Positions 1 through 6,753 of a stretch of 9,223 nt of DNA are shown one piece after another; the first letter of the stretch is position 1; each line of letters opens with the position of its first letter. Where the stretch lies: the NCBI GenBank assembly GCA_964428355.1, contig CAYRYU010000166.1:1-9223 (forward strand), given 5' to 3'. The notes beneath the pieces are model-generated. The model was not told the origin of the DNA, ran no database searches, and saw nothing but the letters and a program-made list of their open reading frames with translations. The position numbers and the translations under genes are program-made. Source of the DNA: CAYRYU01 sp964428355 (GTDB lineage Bacteria > Muiribacteriota > Ozemobacteria > Ozemobacterales > Ozemobacteraceae).

Positions 1-1116
1 GACACGTCGCCCTCCGTGGACGACAGGTCCGCCTTCCATGAGGGGGAGAGGGCTTTCAATTTCGAGGATTATGCGGAAGCGGCCCGTTTGTTCGAGGAGG
101 CCGCGGATCTCGGTTCGGCCAGCGCGGCATACATGTTGGGCTTTCTAAACGAGCAGGACGGGTATTTCCGGGACGACAAAAAGACGGCCGAACGCGGGTA
201 TCGGTTGGCGGCCGAAAAGGGCGATGTCCATGCCCAGGTCGCGCTCGGGGAGTTGATGACGAACATTTTCTTCCATCGGGAAAGGATAGTCCCAAATCGT
301 CCCCATTTTTTCGAGCCCGCCCTCGACAGACACCTGTCGGCTGCCGGCATCGACCCCGCCAGCGAAGCTCTCAAATGGTTCAACAAAGCGGTGGAACAGG
401 GTTCCGCCAGCGCGGCGTATTACCTCGGGTTGATCTCCGAGAGGTCTGGAGATCTCAAAGAGGCAGTAAAACGGTACCGCCAGGCGGGTGAACAGGGGGA
501 TTTTCTCTCCCAGATGGCTCTCGGAAGCATCTTTTTCCTCGGAGATCACGAATCGAAAGGTGTGCCGGGTGATTACGACGAGGCTGCGAAATGGTTCCTG
601 ATGGCGGCAATACAAGGCCGGAAGCTGGCGGAGTCATCCCCGAACGAAAGAGGGGACCTGGACCAGAGGGTGGATGCACAGCTCTTTGTGGGAAGGATGT
701 ACGAGCAGGGGCGGGGTTTCCCTGAGGATTTCCAGAAGGCGATCGAATGGTACCGGCCTCTTGCGGAAAGGCCTGGGAGTTTCCAGGCGCAATACCTTCT
801 TGCAGAAATGTATGTGGAGGGGAAGGGAGTAAAGCCGGATCTGGTCGAGGCATACGCGCTGTTCTCGAGAGCCGCGCTCCTCGAGACAAAGCGCCCTTTC
901 GAGAAAGCCCTCGGTCGAAGGGACGAGATCGCGGAGCAGATGACCCCTTTCCAGATCACCGCCGCAAACCGAAAATACCAGACATGGAAAAACCGGAACC
1001 CCTTCGTTTTTCGCGACCACGGGAGCGGGAGGAAGAAGATCCTGGGTGGAAAACTTCCGATGCGACGCTGGCGGCCAATACATGAAAACCGGAAAGGGCC
1101 CACGCTCCTGCCTTGA
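1..1116 (+). CDS. Sel1-repeat (TPR-like) protein, 5' partial
   Basis: The frame is open to the window edge. A GTG at 16 is the first possible start inside, but the first repeat begins almost at once, so the true start, and perhaps a signal peptide, probably lies upstream. Counting from that GTG (366 residues), Sel1-type helical repeats are visible near 19-45, 58-80, 117-140, 148-175, 187-200, 222-250 and 257-288, with recurring A-x-x-W/L-F/Y-x-x-A-A-x-x-G and A-x-Y-x-L-G cores such as ALKWFNKAVEQG and AIEWYRPLAE. Sel1 proteins are scaffolds for protein-protein contacts and no catalytic residues are seen. The last 50 residues or so are basic and not repeat-like. It converges with the hydrolase gene, 47 bp between stops. 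No link to the sugar operon is visible. Family call is firm; the specific role is unknown. Confidence 0.85.
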   Translation, partial: DTSPSVDDRSAFHEGERAFNFEDYAEAARLFEEAADLGSASAAYMLGFLNEQDGYFRDDKKTAERGYRLAAEKGDVHAQVALGELMTNIFFHRERIVPNRPHFFEPALDRHLSAAGIDPASEALKWFNKAVEQGSASAAYYLGLISERSGDLKEAVKRYRQAGEQGDFLSQMALGSIFFLGDHESKGVPGDYDEAAKWFLMAAIQGRKLAESSPNERGDLDQRVDAQLFVGRMYEQGRGFPEDFQKAIEWYRPLAERPGSFQAQYLLAEMYVEGKGVKPDLVEAYALFSRAALLETKRPFEKALGRRDEIAEQMTPFQITAANRKYQTWKNRNPFVFRDHGSGRKKILGGKLPMRRWRPIHENRKGPTLLP

Positions 1117-1146
1117 AGGGTCAGGGGATCAGGTTCCTGGGAAAAA

Positions 1147-1165
1147 GGGAGCCGGTACGGCTTTC
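1147..1165 (-). terminator. possible weak terminator hairpin between convergent genes
   Basis: Read on the minus strand just after the hydrolase stop, AGCCG (1162-1158), loop TAC and CGGCT (1154-1150) form a short GC-rich hairpin, followed by CCC and TTTTT (1146-1142). This resembles a weak intrinsic terminator for the hydrolase gene, but the stem is only 5 bp and the T run is displaced by three C. On the plus strand the stem extends to 8 bp with two G-U pairs, but no U tract follows. Confidence 0.35.
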
Positions 1166-2576
1166 AGCGTGCGCGGCCTTTCAGGACGCCCTGCATCCGG
1201 CGGGTGCCTTCGATGTAGGCTTCGATGATCTCGCTGCTTTTGGCCGGTTTGTCGAGCTCTTCCCTGGCAAGGCGCGCCGGAGGAGCCATATCCTGCGATT
1301 GGGTTCCTCCGTCGAGGAAGGACCTGATCGCGGGAAGAATGAAATCATGTTTTTCGGCGAAACCGCTGTGGGCGCATTGGTCGACCTGGAGCACCCGGCA
1401 CTGGTTTCCGATTCCCTGTTGGATGGCGCGTGCGTAGTACGGCGGACAGACGAAATCGTATTTCCCGACAATGACCAGTGTGGGAACACGGATTCGTGAG
1501 AGCTTTCCCGTCACGTCATACCGGGTGAACCCTTTCAATCCCGCGATTCTTTTGAAATCGCGGCGGGTCTGGAACATGGATTGTTCGGCCCATTGGAAAT
1601 TCCACGGATCGTAGGCGGGCATGGCCGCGATCTGGGCCGCGAAATCCTCATCCATCATTTCCTGGGCCTGGATTGCCAGAAGAACGGGGGAAATCCCGGA
1701 TGAGGTCTCCTCGTCCTGGGATTGCTTCTGGTCGACCGAGAGGATAGCGTTGAGGACCTTGGAGCGGCCTGATTCGGCAATTTCCTTGACCATCTGGGCC
1801 ATGATCGACTGGCCCCGGAAGGTGTAGGTGAAAACCAGACAACGGCTGAGGAAATCGTTTGCGGAAATGGCCAGATTCCCCGGGAAGGAAACCTGGTTGT
1901 TCTCGAACTTCTCGAGGGCGACCCGGAAATTCTTGCGGATCCCGGGGAATTCGCCGGAATCAAGGCCCGCGAGGATGTTGGAATAATTCTGGTAGAGGTG
2001 CGTGAAATACTTGCAGCTCGGCGAGGAGTCATGGATGATGACCTTCGAGATCGATTCCGGGTAGGTGACGGAATAGGTCAGGGCCACCATTCCACCGTAG
2101 GATTCCCCGAAAACCACGATCTTGTCACGTTTTATGACCTTCCGGCGCAGCTCCTCGATATCCCGGCAGATGTTTGCCGTCCCGTATTGGGAAAGGTCGA
2201 ATTGGTCACAATTCTTGAAGGTGAGTGCGTTGGAATTCCCGTTTCCACGCTGGTCGAAGTAGTAGAGATCGAACTTTTCGCGGAGGGAATAGAAGAAATC
2301 TTTTTCAAAGCCCCCGCCCTGGTTGTAATTGTGAAAGGATTCATGTGTGCTTCCAGGGCCACCGTTGATCAGAACCATCGCGGGAGCGTCCGGAAGGGTC
2401 GAGACCAACCGCTCCCAATAGATTTTGATCGTGCGCCCGCCCTTCTGGCCGTAATTCTCGGGAACATCGATCGAACCCCACCGGTATGCGTTGGTGTCGG
2501 GAATTCCTGCCACCCCGGCCGATGAGAAAGCGATCACGGCAATCAGGATGGAAAAGGTCACACGAAGGAAGCGCAT
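1164..2576 (-). CDS. Exported alpha/beta hydrolase, S33 prolyl-aminopeptidase-like
   Basis: 470 residues from the ATG at 2576. That start is chosen because GGAGAG sits 6 bp upstream and the protein then begins with a classic signal peptide (basic MRFLR, hydrophobic to about residue 20, likely cleavage near 23/24). Alpha/beta-hydrolase landmarks appear in order: NGGPG oxyanion motif (71-75), DQRGNGNS (108-115), nucleophile elbow GESYGG with Ser159 (157-162), probable acid Asp374 in GKYDFVCP, and catalytic His403 in CAHSGF. A helical cap lies between about 190 and 345. HGGPG plus GxSxGG are hallmarks of peptidase family S33 (proline iminopeptidase and tripeptidyl aminopeptidases), so a periplasmic or secreted peptidase is likely, though an esterase is possible. 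Seven cysteines remain after the signal peptide (e.g. 123, 137, 377, 393, 401), so disulfides are possible. It is transcribed away from the sugar operon and is probably unrelated. Confidence 0.88.
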   Translation of the reverse strand: MRFLRVTFSILIAVIAFSSAGVAGIPDTNAYRWGSIDVPENYGQKGGRTIKIYWERLVSTLPDAPAMVLINGGPGSTHESFHNYNQGGGFEKDFFYSLREKFDLYYFDQRGNGNSNALTFKNCDQFDLSQYGTANICRDIEELRRKVIKRDKIVVFGESYGGMVALTYSVTYPESISKVIIHDSSPSCKYFTHLYQNYSNILAGLDSGEFPGIRKNFRVALEKFENNQVSFPGNLAISANDFLSRCLVFTYTFRGQSIMAQMVKEIAESGRSKVLNAILSVDQKQSQDEETSSGISPVLLAIQAQEMMDEDFAAQIAAMPAYDPWNFQWAEQSMFQTRRDFKRIAGLKGFTRYDVTGKLSRIRVPTLVIVGKYDFVCPPYYARAIQQGIGNQCRVLQVDQCAHSGFAEKHDFILPAIRSFLDGGTQSQDMAPPARLAREELDKPAKSSEIIEAYIEGTRRMQGVLKGRAR

Positions 2577-2582
2577 GCTGAT

Positions 2583-2588
2583 CTCTCC
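2583..2588 (-). promoter_or_regulatory. ribosome binding site GGAGAG of the hydrolase gene
   Basis: On the minus strand GGAGAG lies 6 bp before the ATG at 2576. It decides the start against a 30-residue in-frame upstream extension whose peptide is Gly-rich, reads across the promoter region, and would bury the signal peptide. Confidence 0.7.
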
Positions 2589-2609
2589 GGTACCGAATTT
2601 TCGAAACCT

Positions 2610-2644
2610 TTTATAAGAATACTCACAAAACCCCCACCCCACAA
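2610..2644 (-). promoter_or_regulatory. possible promoter of the hydrolase gene
   Basis: On the minus strand TTGTGG (2644-2639), a 17-bp spacer and TATTCT (2621-2616) resemble a sigma70 promoter. An overlapping TATAAA (2615-2610) is an alternative -10. This is the only AT-rich stretch upstream of the gene. Matches to consensus are partial. Confidence 0.35.
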
Positions 2645-2659
2645 CCCCCCCCTCTCCCC
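2631..2659 (-). repeat. G-run tract with G-quadruplex pattern (minus strand)
   Basis: The plus strand has C runs of 5, 4, 8 and 4 separated by A, ACAA and TCT. The minus strand therefore carries four G runs of at least 4 with loops of 3, 4 and 1 nt, which satisfies the usual G-quadruplex pattern. It abuts the -35 of the sugar operon and overlaps the putative -35 of the hydrolase gene. Folding is not shown. Confidence 0.5.
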
Positions 2660-2688
2660 TTGACACTCCGGTAAAGTCCGGGTACGGT
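2660..2688 (+). promoter_or_regulatory. sigma70-type promoter of the sugar operon
   Basis: A perfect TTGACA (2660-2665), a 17-bp spacer and TACGGT (2683-2688; T, A and final T match TATAAT). Transcription would start near 2695, leaving a leader of about 45 nt before the first ATG at 2741. It is the only strong -35 in the divergent region. The -10 is poor, so an activator may be needed. No JUMPstart/ops element was seen. Confidence 0.55.
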
Positions 2689-2740
2689 GGGTGGGCGGGG
2701 ATGGCTTCCCTGTCAGAACAACCTTATTACGGGGGAAAAA

Positions 2741-3679
2741 ATGTCGAAGAAGATCCTGATAACCGGTGGGGCGGGGTATCTCGGTTCCATCATGACGGAA
2801 CGTCTGTTGGCGCGGGGCTTCAAGGTCACCGTTCTTGACAACCTGCTCTACAACCAGAAGAGCCTGTTCCATTTCTGCGCGAATCCGGATTTCGATTTCA
2901 TCCTTGGAGATGCGCGGGACAAGGCAAAAGTCGAGAAAGCCGTCAAGGCCGCCGACGTGATCATCCCCCTGGCCGCGATCGTTGGCGCGAGCGCATGCGA
3001 CCGGGACCCATGGATGGCGAGTTCGGTCAACTTCGAGGCGATCCGGATGATCACGGAAATCAAGGGGAAAGGCCAGCTCCTCATCTACCCGACCACCAAC
3101 AGCGGCTATGGAACGAAATCGGGGGAAGTCCACTGCACCGAGGAAACCCCGCTCGAGCCAATCACCCACTACGGCCGGACCAAGGTTCAGGCGGAACAGG
3201 CGGTACTCGGCGTTCCAAACGCCCTTTCCCTGAGGCTGGCGACCGTTTTCGGGTTCTCCCCCCGCATGCGCATGGATCTCCTGGTGAACCATTTCGTCTA
3301 CACCGCCATCAGTGACCGGTACCTGGTCATTTTCGAGAAGGATTTCAAGCGGAACTACATCCATATACGGGATGTTGCTGACTGTTTCCTGCATTGCATC
3401 GAGAATCCCGATCGGATGGTCGGAAAGGTCTTCAATCTCGGTCTGGACGCGGCCAACCTTTCAAAGGAAGAGCTGGCGCTGAAGGTCAAGGAGTACGTTC
3501 CCGAGTTCTACATCCATTTCGCCGCAATCGGAAGCGATCCGGACAAACGCAACTACATCGTTTCGAACCAGCGTCTCCGGGAGGCGGGTTTCGAAGCGAA
3601 GCGCTCGATCGACGAAGGGATCCGGGAGCTGCTCAAGGGTTACCGGATGCTTGGTCGAAACGAGTTCAAGAACGGCTGA
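2741..3679 (+). CDS. NAD-dependent sugar-nucleotide epimerase/reductase (extended SDR)
   Basis: 312 residues from ATG 2741, chosen over an in-frame upstream GTG at 2687 because GGGGG lies 5 bp before the ATG and the Rossmann strand starts directly (MSKKILITGGAGYLGS). Visible: GGAGYLGS nucleotide loop (9-16), Asp33 after beta-2 (NAD ribose contact), GDARD (56-60), Tyr144-x3-Lys148 catalytic pair, and a Thr/Ser region TTNSGYG (118-124). NAD(H) is favoured over NADP(H) because of Asp33. The TDE/SDE triad of NDP-sugar 4,6-dehydratases is absent, so epimerisation or 4-keto reduction is more likely than 4,6-dehydration. The C-terminal part (from about 170) has the usual substrate-domain motifs RNYIHIRDVA (about 203-212) and FNLG. 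First gene of the operon, so it may modify the GDP-heptose made by its neighbours. Exact substrate unknown. Confidence 0.88.
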   Translation: MSKKILITGGAGYLGSIMTERLLARGFKVTVLDNLLYNQKSLFHFCANPDFDFILGDARDKAKVEKAVKAADVIIPLAAIVGASACDRDPWMASSVNFEAIRMITEIKGKGQLLIYPTTNSGYGTKSGEVHCTEETPLEPITHYGRTKVQAEQAVLGVPNALSLRLATVFGFSPRMRMDLLVNHFVYTAISDRYLVIFEKDFKRNYIHIRDVADCFLHCIENPDRMVGKVFNLGLDAANLSKEELALKVKEYVPEFYIHFAAIGSDPDKRNYIVSNQRLREAGFEAKRSIDEGIRELLKGYRMLGRNEFKNG

Positions 3680-3693
3680 GGTGACCATCGCAG

Positions 3694-4205
3694 ATGACCA
3701 GCGCTCCTCCCCCGGATGCCCTCGTTCTCGCCGGCGGTTTCGGAACCAGACTTCGCAAGGTAATGGACATTCCCAAAGTGATCGCTCCCGTTGCCGGAAA
3801 ACCGTTCCTTTTCTACCTCCTGAAACGGATATCCGAAGCCGGAATCCGGCGGGTCGTCCTCTGCACCGGTTACATGGCCGAACTCGTTCGGGAGACGATC
3901 GGGGAATCGTTGTTCGGTATGGAGATCCGCTATTCGCCGGAGGAACAGCCTCTTGGAACGGGGGGGTGCCTCCGGCTGGCCCTCGAAAAGACGGACTCAG
4001 ACCCCGTTGCCGTGTTCAACGGCGATTCCTTCTGCGACGTCTCCCTGCCCGGATTTTTCGATTGGCACCGGGCCGGAAAGGNNNNNNNNNNNNNNNNNNN
4101 NNNNNNNNNNNNNNNNNNNNNNNNNNNNNNNNNNNNNNNNNNNNNNNNNNNNNNNNNNNNNNNNNNNNNNNNNNNNNNNNNTTCGCCGAACGGTTCTCCA
4201 TTTGA
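3694..4205 (+). CDS. hddC: Sugar-1-phosphate nucleotidyltransferase, HddC-like, interrupted by assembly gap
   Basis: ATG 3694 follows GAGGTGA (3678-3684), which overlaps the upstream stop. The 129 residues before the gap show the nucleotidyltransferase signature ALVLAGGFGTRL (9-20), PK (27-28), APVAGKPF (31-38), LGTGG (87-91) and metal-binding NGD (109-111). This matches guanylyl/thymidylyl transferases and best recalls HddC, which makes GDP-D-glycero-alpha-D-manno-heptose from the 1-phosphate. After the gap the bases read FAERFSI and TGA (4203-4205), like the tail of this family (...PEDFARAQ...). That frame differs from the N-terminal frame across 100 N, so the gap length is a placeholder. 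The family is about 230 residues, so roughly 300 bp are likely missing. hddA nearby supports the heptose assignment; a mannose-1-phosphate guanylyltransferase remains possible. Confidence 0.75.
4082..4181. other. assembly gap (100 N)
   Basis: Exactly 100 N, a conventional placeholder for unknown length. Joining the two nucleotidyltransferase halves in frame requires a true length of 2 modulo 3, whereas 100 is 1 modulo 3. Confidence 0.95.
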
Positions 4206-4215
4206 GGATTTCCCC

Positions 4216-4692
4216 ATGAACGAAACCGCCCGCCGGATGTACGCCGTGAAGACAGCCGGACCCAAAACCACCATCCGGATCGGAGTGGGGGTCTTCGTCC
4301 TCGATGAAAAGGGGCGCATCCTGATGGAAAAGCGGAGCGATTCCTCGATGTGGGGGCTGTTGGGCGGGCGGGTCGAACCGGGAGAGTCTGTCATCCAGGC
4401 CGCAAAAAGGGAAGTGGCCGAGGAATCGGGTTTCGAGATCGAAGTCACCCGGCTCGTGGGAGTCTTTTCCGAACCTTCCGAGCGGATCGTCACCTATCCC
4501 GACAACGGTGATGAAGTCCATCTGGTCGACGTGATTCTCGAAGCGCGGATCGTCGGCGGGGAGATGAAGATCAGCCACGAAAGCGAAGAGTTGAGGTTTT
4601 TCGCCAAGGACTCCCCGCCGGAGGAAATCGCACTTCCCGCCGTGGCTCCTATCCGGACCTATCTCGAAGGCAAAACCGGCGTCGTCTCCTGA
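4216..4692 (+). CDS. Nudix hydrolase
   Basis: 158 residues from ATG 4216, with GAGG (4204-4207) 8 bp upstream. This start is independent of the gap, so the protein is complete and not fused to the nucleotidyltransferase. A perfect Nudix box GX5EX7REUXEEXGU occupies residues 51-73 (Gly51, Glu57, Arg65, Glu66, Glu69, Glu70, Gly72), with the metal-binding glutamates intact. Preceding strands read RIGVGVFVLDEKGRILMEKR, as in nucleotide-sugar or NTP pyrophosphohydrolases. Nudix enzymes cleave NDP-X bonds with Mg2+. Its place between the GDP-sugar synthesis genes recalls gmm in the colanic acid cluster, so a GDP-sugar hydrolase is a reasonable guess. Gmm itself has a modified box, so the match is contextual only. 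The substrate cannot be told from sequence. Confidence 0.88.
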   Translation: MNETARRMYAVKTAGPKTTIRIGVGVFVLDEKGRILMEKRSDSSMWGLLGGRVEPGESVIQAAKREVAEESGFEIEVTRLVGVFSEPSERIVTYPDNGDEVHLVDVILEARIVGGEMKISHESEELRFFAKDSPPEEIALPAVAPIRTYLEGKTGVVS

Positions 4693-4713
4693 CGTTTCAT
4701 TGAGGATTGGATC

Positions 4714-5772
4714 ATGATCATCAGCAGAACTCCCTTCAGGATCTCCTTTTTCGGCGGCGGGACCGATTATCCCGGCTGGTACAGGGCGCATGGCGGGGCG
4801 GTGCTTTCCACCGCGATCGACAAATACTGCTATCTCACCTGTCGTTTTCTGCCGCCATTCTTCGAGCACAGGATCCGTATCGTCTACTCCCAGATCGAAA
4901 ACTGCCACACCATCGACGAAATCGTGCATCCCGCGGTGCGCGAGACTCTTCGCTACCTCGACTTCACGCGGGGGGTGGAGATCCACCACGACGGAGACCT
5001 CCCCGCCCGAAGCGGCATGGGATCAAGTTCCGCCTTCACCGTCGGCCTGCTGCATTCGCTTTACGCCCTTCAGGGGAAGATGTGCAGCAAGGCGCAGCTG
5101 GCCCACGAGGGGATCCACATCGAGCAGGAGCGGCTGAAGGAGACTGTCGGTTCGCAGGACCAGGTGTCGGTTGCCCACGGAGGTTTCAACCACATCGTTT
5201 TCCACCAGAACGGGGAGATCACGGTCAGGCCGATGATCCTGCCCCAGGACCGAATCGAGGAACTGAACTCGCACCTGATGCTCTTCTACACGGGTATCAA
5301 ACGCACCGCGTCGAACATCGCCCAGAGCGTCGTCCAGGAAATGGAGGGAAAGAAGCGCCAGCTTCGGATCATGAAGGACCTGGTCGAGGAGAGCATCGCC
5401 ATCCTGACCCGGGAGGGAAGCCTTCACCCGTTCGGGGAGCTTCTCCATGAATCCTGGCTCGCCAAGCGCAGTCTGAGCCCGAAGGTCTCGAACTCGACGG
5501 TCGACCAGATCTACGATGCCGCGCGGGCTGCCGGGGCGATCGGGGGAAAGATCACGGGCGCCGGGGGCGGTGGATTCATGCTGCTTTTCGTTCCAACCCG
5601 GCAACAGGCCCAGGTTCGTGAAAGCCTCAAAAAGCTGATCCATGTACCATTCAGGTTCGACTACTCCGGCAGCCAGATCATCTTCTGCACGCATGAAACG
5701 GATTATTCCCATTCCGAGAAGGAACGGGCGGAAAACCCCGTCCAGGGATTCCGGGAACTGACGCACGATTGA
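4714..5772 (+). CDS. hddA: D-glycero-alpha-D-manno-heptose-7-phosphate kinase, GHMP family
   Basis: 352 residues, ATG preceded by TGAGG (4701-4705) at 8 bp. GHMP-kinase motifs appear in order: motif 1 RTPFRISFFGGGTDYP (5-20), ATP-binding motif 2 DLPARSGMGSSSA (95-107), and motif 3 KITGAGGGGFM (279-289). The motif 1 form with GGGTD and the conserved HGGAVLSTAIDKY stretch (26-38) are typical of HddA, which phosphorylates D-glycero-D-manno-heptose 7-phosphate at C1 to the alpha-1,7-bisphosphate in the GDP-heptose route. The length fits the family. Cytosolic. The route also needs GmhA and the phosphatase GmhB, neither of which is in the window. Adjacent hddC and nudix genes support a GDP-heptose product. 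A related sugar-1-kinase is less likely. Confidence 0.85.
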   Translation: MIISRTPFRISFFGGGTDYPGWYRAHGGAVLSTAIDKYCYLTCRFLPPFFEHRIRIVYSQIENCHTIDEIVHPAVRETLRYLDFTRGVEIHHDGDLPARSGMGSSSAFTVGLLHSLYALQGKMCSKAQLAHEGIHIEQERLKETVGSQDQVSVAHGGFNHIVFHQNGEITVRPMILPQDRIEELNSHLMLFYTGIKRTASNIAQSVVQEMEGKKRQLRIMKDLVEESIAILTREGSLHPFGELLHESWLAKRSLSPKVSNSTVDQIYDAARAAGAIGGKITGAGGGGFMLLFVPTRQQAQVRESLKKLIHVPFRFDYSGSQIIFCTHETDYSHSEKERAENPVQGFRELTHD

Positions 5773-5781
5773 GGAACGACG

Positions 5782-6750
5782 ATGAGCCTTCCCCTTGAAA
5801 TCCTCCGGAAACTCCATTTCGAGATGCTCCGCATCCGGAATGTACAGCTGAAGATTGAGTCGCTCTACCACCTCGACGAGATGAAAACCCCCATACATCT
5901 CTGCATCGGCCAGGAAGCCATTCCCGTGGGCATCTCCGCCCACCTGGGAAAAGACGACTCGGTTTCCAGCAACCACCGCAGTCATGGGCACTACCTGGCC
6001 AAGGGGGGTAGTCTGAAAGCTCTCATAGCGGAGTTGTACTGTCGGGAAACCGGCTGTTCGAAGGGCCGCGGGGGTTCGATGCACCTGGTGGACACCTCGG
6101 TCGGGCATTTCGGCAGCTCCTCGATCGTGGGGGGGGGGATCCCCATCGGAACGGGCCTGGCGTTGGCTTTCAAGATGAAAAAGCTTCCGCGCGTCAGCGT
6201 CGTCTACCTGAGCGACGGCGCCTCGGAACAGGGCGTCCTCTATGAGAGCATCAACTACGCCGTTCTCCAGAACCTGCCAGTGGTCTACGTCTACGAGAAC
6301 AACCAGTTTTCCGTCTGTTCTCCCATCGCCGCCAGACAGGGTTGGGGGAACATCTTCCACCATGCTCCAGCCGAAAGCCTTTTCACGGCAAAGATCGACG
6401 GGAATTCTGTGGAGGACGTCTTCTCTGCTGGGAAGACCGCCATCGAGAGGGCAAGGGCCGGTAAGGGGCCGTCCTTCATCGAGTGTGTCACCTACCGGAT
6501 GAGGGGCCATGCGGGAGCGGGTCCCGACACCCACCTCGGTTATCGGACAGAAGCCCAGCTAGCGGAATGGGAGAAAAAATCCCCGCTGGTTCGCTCCAGA
6601 ACGACTCTCGAGGCACTGGGCCTCGCGAAGGAGGAGTTCGCAGCGATGGAGGAAACGATCCGGCGTGAGATCGAGGAAGCCTTTCGGTTCGCCCAGGAGA
6701 GCCCTCTTCCTCGTGGTGAGGATGTCCAGAAATTCCTTTTCCGGGAGTAG
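5782..6750 (+). CDS. TPP-dependent E1 component alpha subunit (pyruvate/acetoin dehydrogenase E1-alpha-like)
   Basis: 322 residues, ATG preceded by GAGG (5771-5774), which overlaps the hddA stop. E1-alpha features: HRSHGHYLAKG (65-75), GRGGSMH (96-102 region), GSSSIVGGGIPIGTG (111-125), and the TPP/Mg motif SDGASEQG (144-151) followed about 25 residues later by ENNQFS (172-177). The usual GDG is SDG here, leaving metal-binding Asp145 and Asn173/174. Length is near that of AcoA/PdhA. It forms the alpha2beta2 enzyme with the next gene. No E2 or E3 gene is visible. A sugar-cluster location suggests it decarboxylates a 2-oxo acid and hands the two-carbon unit to a sugar ketone, as proposed for AviB1/AviB2 in avilamycin synthesis, rather than to lipoate. 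That role is inference. Confidence 0.87.
   Translation: MSLPLEILRKLHFEMLRIRNVQLKIESLYHLDEMKTPIHLCIGQEAIPVGISAHLGKDDSVSSNHRSHGHYLAKGGSLKALIAELYCRETGCSKGRGGSMHLVDTSVGHFGSSSIVGGGIPIGTGLALAFKMKKLPRVSVVYLSDGASEQGVLYESINYAVLQNLPVVYVYENNQFSVCSPIAARQGWGNIFHHAPAESLFTAKIDGNSVEDVFSAGKTAIERARAGKGPSFIECVTYRMRGHAGAGPDTHLGYRTEAQLAEWEKKSPLVRSRTTLEALGLAKEEFAAMEETIRREIEEAFRFAQESPLPRGEDVQKFLFRE
6129..6138 (+). repeat. ten-base poly-G tract inside the E1-alpha gene
   Basis: GTG GGG GGG GGG encodes Val116-Gly117-118-119, so the run is G10, in frame in this assembly. The glycines are family-conserved, but all three use GGG, whereas the gene uses other Gly codons elsewhere. Such tracts are slippage-prone and are also sequencing-error hotspots. 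Confidence 0.9.
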
Positions 6751-6753
6751 AAG

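Noticed and set aside
2577..2666. 30-residue N-terminal extension of the hydrolase from an upstream start at 2666
   Set aside because: It is Gly-rich, translates the promoter and G-run region, and hides a good signal peptide that has its own RBS.
2687..2740. Upstream GTG start for the SDR gene
   Set aside because: It overlaps the predicted -10/TSS region, and the Rossmann fold begins exactly at the ATG at 2741.
2741..3679. GDP-heptose 4,6-dehydratase (DmhA-like)
   Set aside because: The Asp-Glu pair after the catalytic Thr typical of 4,6-dehydratases is absent (TTNSGYG).
3694..4692. Single 332-residue nucleotidyltransferase-Nudix fusion
   Set aside because: The frame only survives because N was counted as 100. 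A stop at 4203-4205 and an RBS plus ATG at 4204-4218 mark two genes.
4707..5450. 247-residue plus-strand ORF overlapping hddA, and long minus-strand ORFs at 5023-6534, 6559-7455 and 8092-9042
   Set aside because: Shadows of conserved genes in a GC-rich sequence; no motifs and no binding sites.
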